Shown piece by piece: positions 63,112-64,000 of a stretch of DNA of 64,000 bases. The notes beneath the pieces are model-generated. The model searched no databases and was not told the origin of the DNA. It saw only the letters and a program-made list of their open reading frames with translations. How positions within the stretch are numbered: position 1 is the stretch's first letter; each line of letters begins with the position of its first letter. Both the position numbers and the translations under genes were made by a program. This stretch comes from Coturnix japonica (lineage: Eukaryota > Chordata > Aves > Galliformes > Phasianidae): assembly GCF_001577835.2 (NCBI RefSeq), contig NC_029529.1:10861380-10925379 (forward strand), written 5' to 3'.

Positions 63112-64000
63112 CTGAGGGAAAGAAACAACATCAATTTAGACAATTCACACCAGGCCTGTCTGAAGACTTGCAATAGCATCAGCAACAGAAGAATGGAGTT
63201 ACAGGATACCAAGCTTTCACCTGCAGGAGCAGCAAGCTCTTCCACTGATGGCTGTGCTACCACCCCAGCTGTGCCTGTGGGCCTGAGAGATTATGAGGCT
63301 TTAGGAAGCACTAAGAGCAAAATTATCTGCACTATTTGTTGATAAGTCAGCCCTTCCTGAGGGGCTGGAGAGGCTGTTAAGGTCCCCTCCAACTCAAGCC
63401 ATTTTGTGACTGTAGAAAAGCAGTATATGCTCTGCTCCCTACACCATGAAAAAAACCCAACCTTATTCTTTTATGACACTCTTAAAGACAGAAAGAAATC
63501 TGCAGAACTTCAAGCTCACGCTGCACTCTGAAGAAACATCAGACTGATTTCCATCTCTTGGCATGTTATGAAGTTCAGGTCCCTGACCTTCTAATGGATG
63601 AGAGTGAAAATTTAAGAGTTGAGAGTTTCCTTGAGCGAAAGGAAAATAGACTCAATTTCTTCCTTTGCCCTGCACTTCATTAAAGCACTTCAAAAGCTAC
63701 GTGTGATTTTACACACGCAAGAAAAATACAACCTTACAAACACTGTCCTATGCCAGGAACGGAAGTGGCTCACAGGCTGGATTTCTGGTGTTTTTGTTAA
63801 TTACTGATTTGGTTTTCTTGTCTCATCTCTTGCCAATAGAGTAAAAGATGTCCTTTCACCGCGGTGCTCCAGGCAGTCTGCTTCCAGTTTCCCAGTGAAA
63901 ACTGAGACTCACTTCAAAGCACCGCAGGGTCCTTCAGGTGGTGCTTTGGGGCTTCCTGCTCTCTCCTCACCCTCTGCACCACCGGTGCTGTGATTTCCTC
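63112..64000 (-). other. MGRN1 intron reaching the window edge
   Basis: Apart from the worn CR1 tail I see no exon. The preceding MGRN1 exon (expected to end in a KDDE-like sequence) is not in the window. Confidence 0.6.
63336..63416 (+). mobile_element. Worn CR1 LINE tail
   Basis: Contains GGCTGGAGAGGCTGTTAAGG and CCCCTCCAACTCAAGCCATT followed by TTGTGACTGT. It is more diverged than the other CR1 tails here and lies in the MGRN1 intron upstream of exon 63111-63045. Confidence 0.6.

Overview
This window looks like nuclear DNA from a bird, most likely a galliform (chicken, turkey, quail or relative). The evidence is intron-rich vertebrate genes with short introns, CpG-island promoters, several CR1 LINE fragments (the dominant avian retroposon), and a gene set that in mammals lies mostly in human 16p13.3. 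I could not fix the species. The predicted DNASE1 differs at a number of positions from the chicken enzyme as I remember it, so another galliform is possible.

Eight protein-coding genes were traced exon by exon from splice sites and reading phase. From left to right they are: CLCN7 (minus, 23 exons seen, 3' end outside the window), ECI1 (plus, head-to-head with CLCN7), DNASE1L2 and DNASE1 (minus, tandem paralogues with the same exon plan), INTS15/C7orf26 (plus), NAA60 (plus, noncoding first exon about 5.9 kb upstream of the coding exons), NUDT16L1/TIRR/syndesmos (minus), and MGRN1 (minus, 5' exons beyond base 64000). Joined exons give 747 residues (partial CLCN7), 305 (ECI1), 278 (DNASE1L2), 282 (DNASE1), 451 (INTS15), 242 (NAA60), 315 (NUDT16L1) and 371 or 396 (MGRN1 C-terminal part, two alternative ends). 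No frame breaks were needed in any of them.

Layout: 1-14338 CLCN7; 14339-14810 shared CLCN7/ECI1 promoter; 14811-18492 ECI1; 19080-22116 DNASE1L2; 24698-27300 DNASE1, with a TATA-type promoter near 28545; 29240-34310 INTS15; about 34900-35248 NAA60 promoter and exon 1; 41104-44102 NAA60 coding exons; 44103-47476 gene-poor 3' region; 47477-48804 NUDT16L1; 48805-49330 its promoter; 49498-64000 MGRN1. The genes are not an operon-like system. They are mainly housekeeping genes (lysosomal Cl-/H+ exchange, mitochondrial beta-oxidation, Integrator, Golgi-side N-terminal acetylation, 53BP1 regulation, ubiquitin ligation) with two secreted nucleases between them.

I found no wholly new gene system. 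The most interesting signals are a textbook U12-type AT-AC intron in NAA60, paired CLEAR-like E-boxes at the CLCN7/ECI1 promoter, arrays of GC/CACCC boxes at three separate promoters, a minisatellite that seems to have grown out of a CR1 element, a long avian C-terminal extension on NUDT16L1, a GC-AG intron in ECI1, and the preserved DNASE1L2-DNASE1 tandem. Positions and phases were worked out by eye, so exon edges could be off by a base or two where not stated to be phase-checked.
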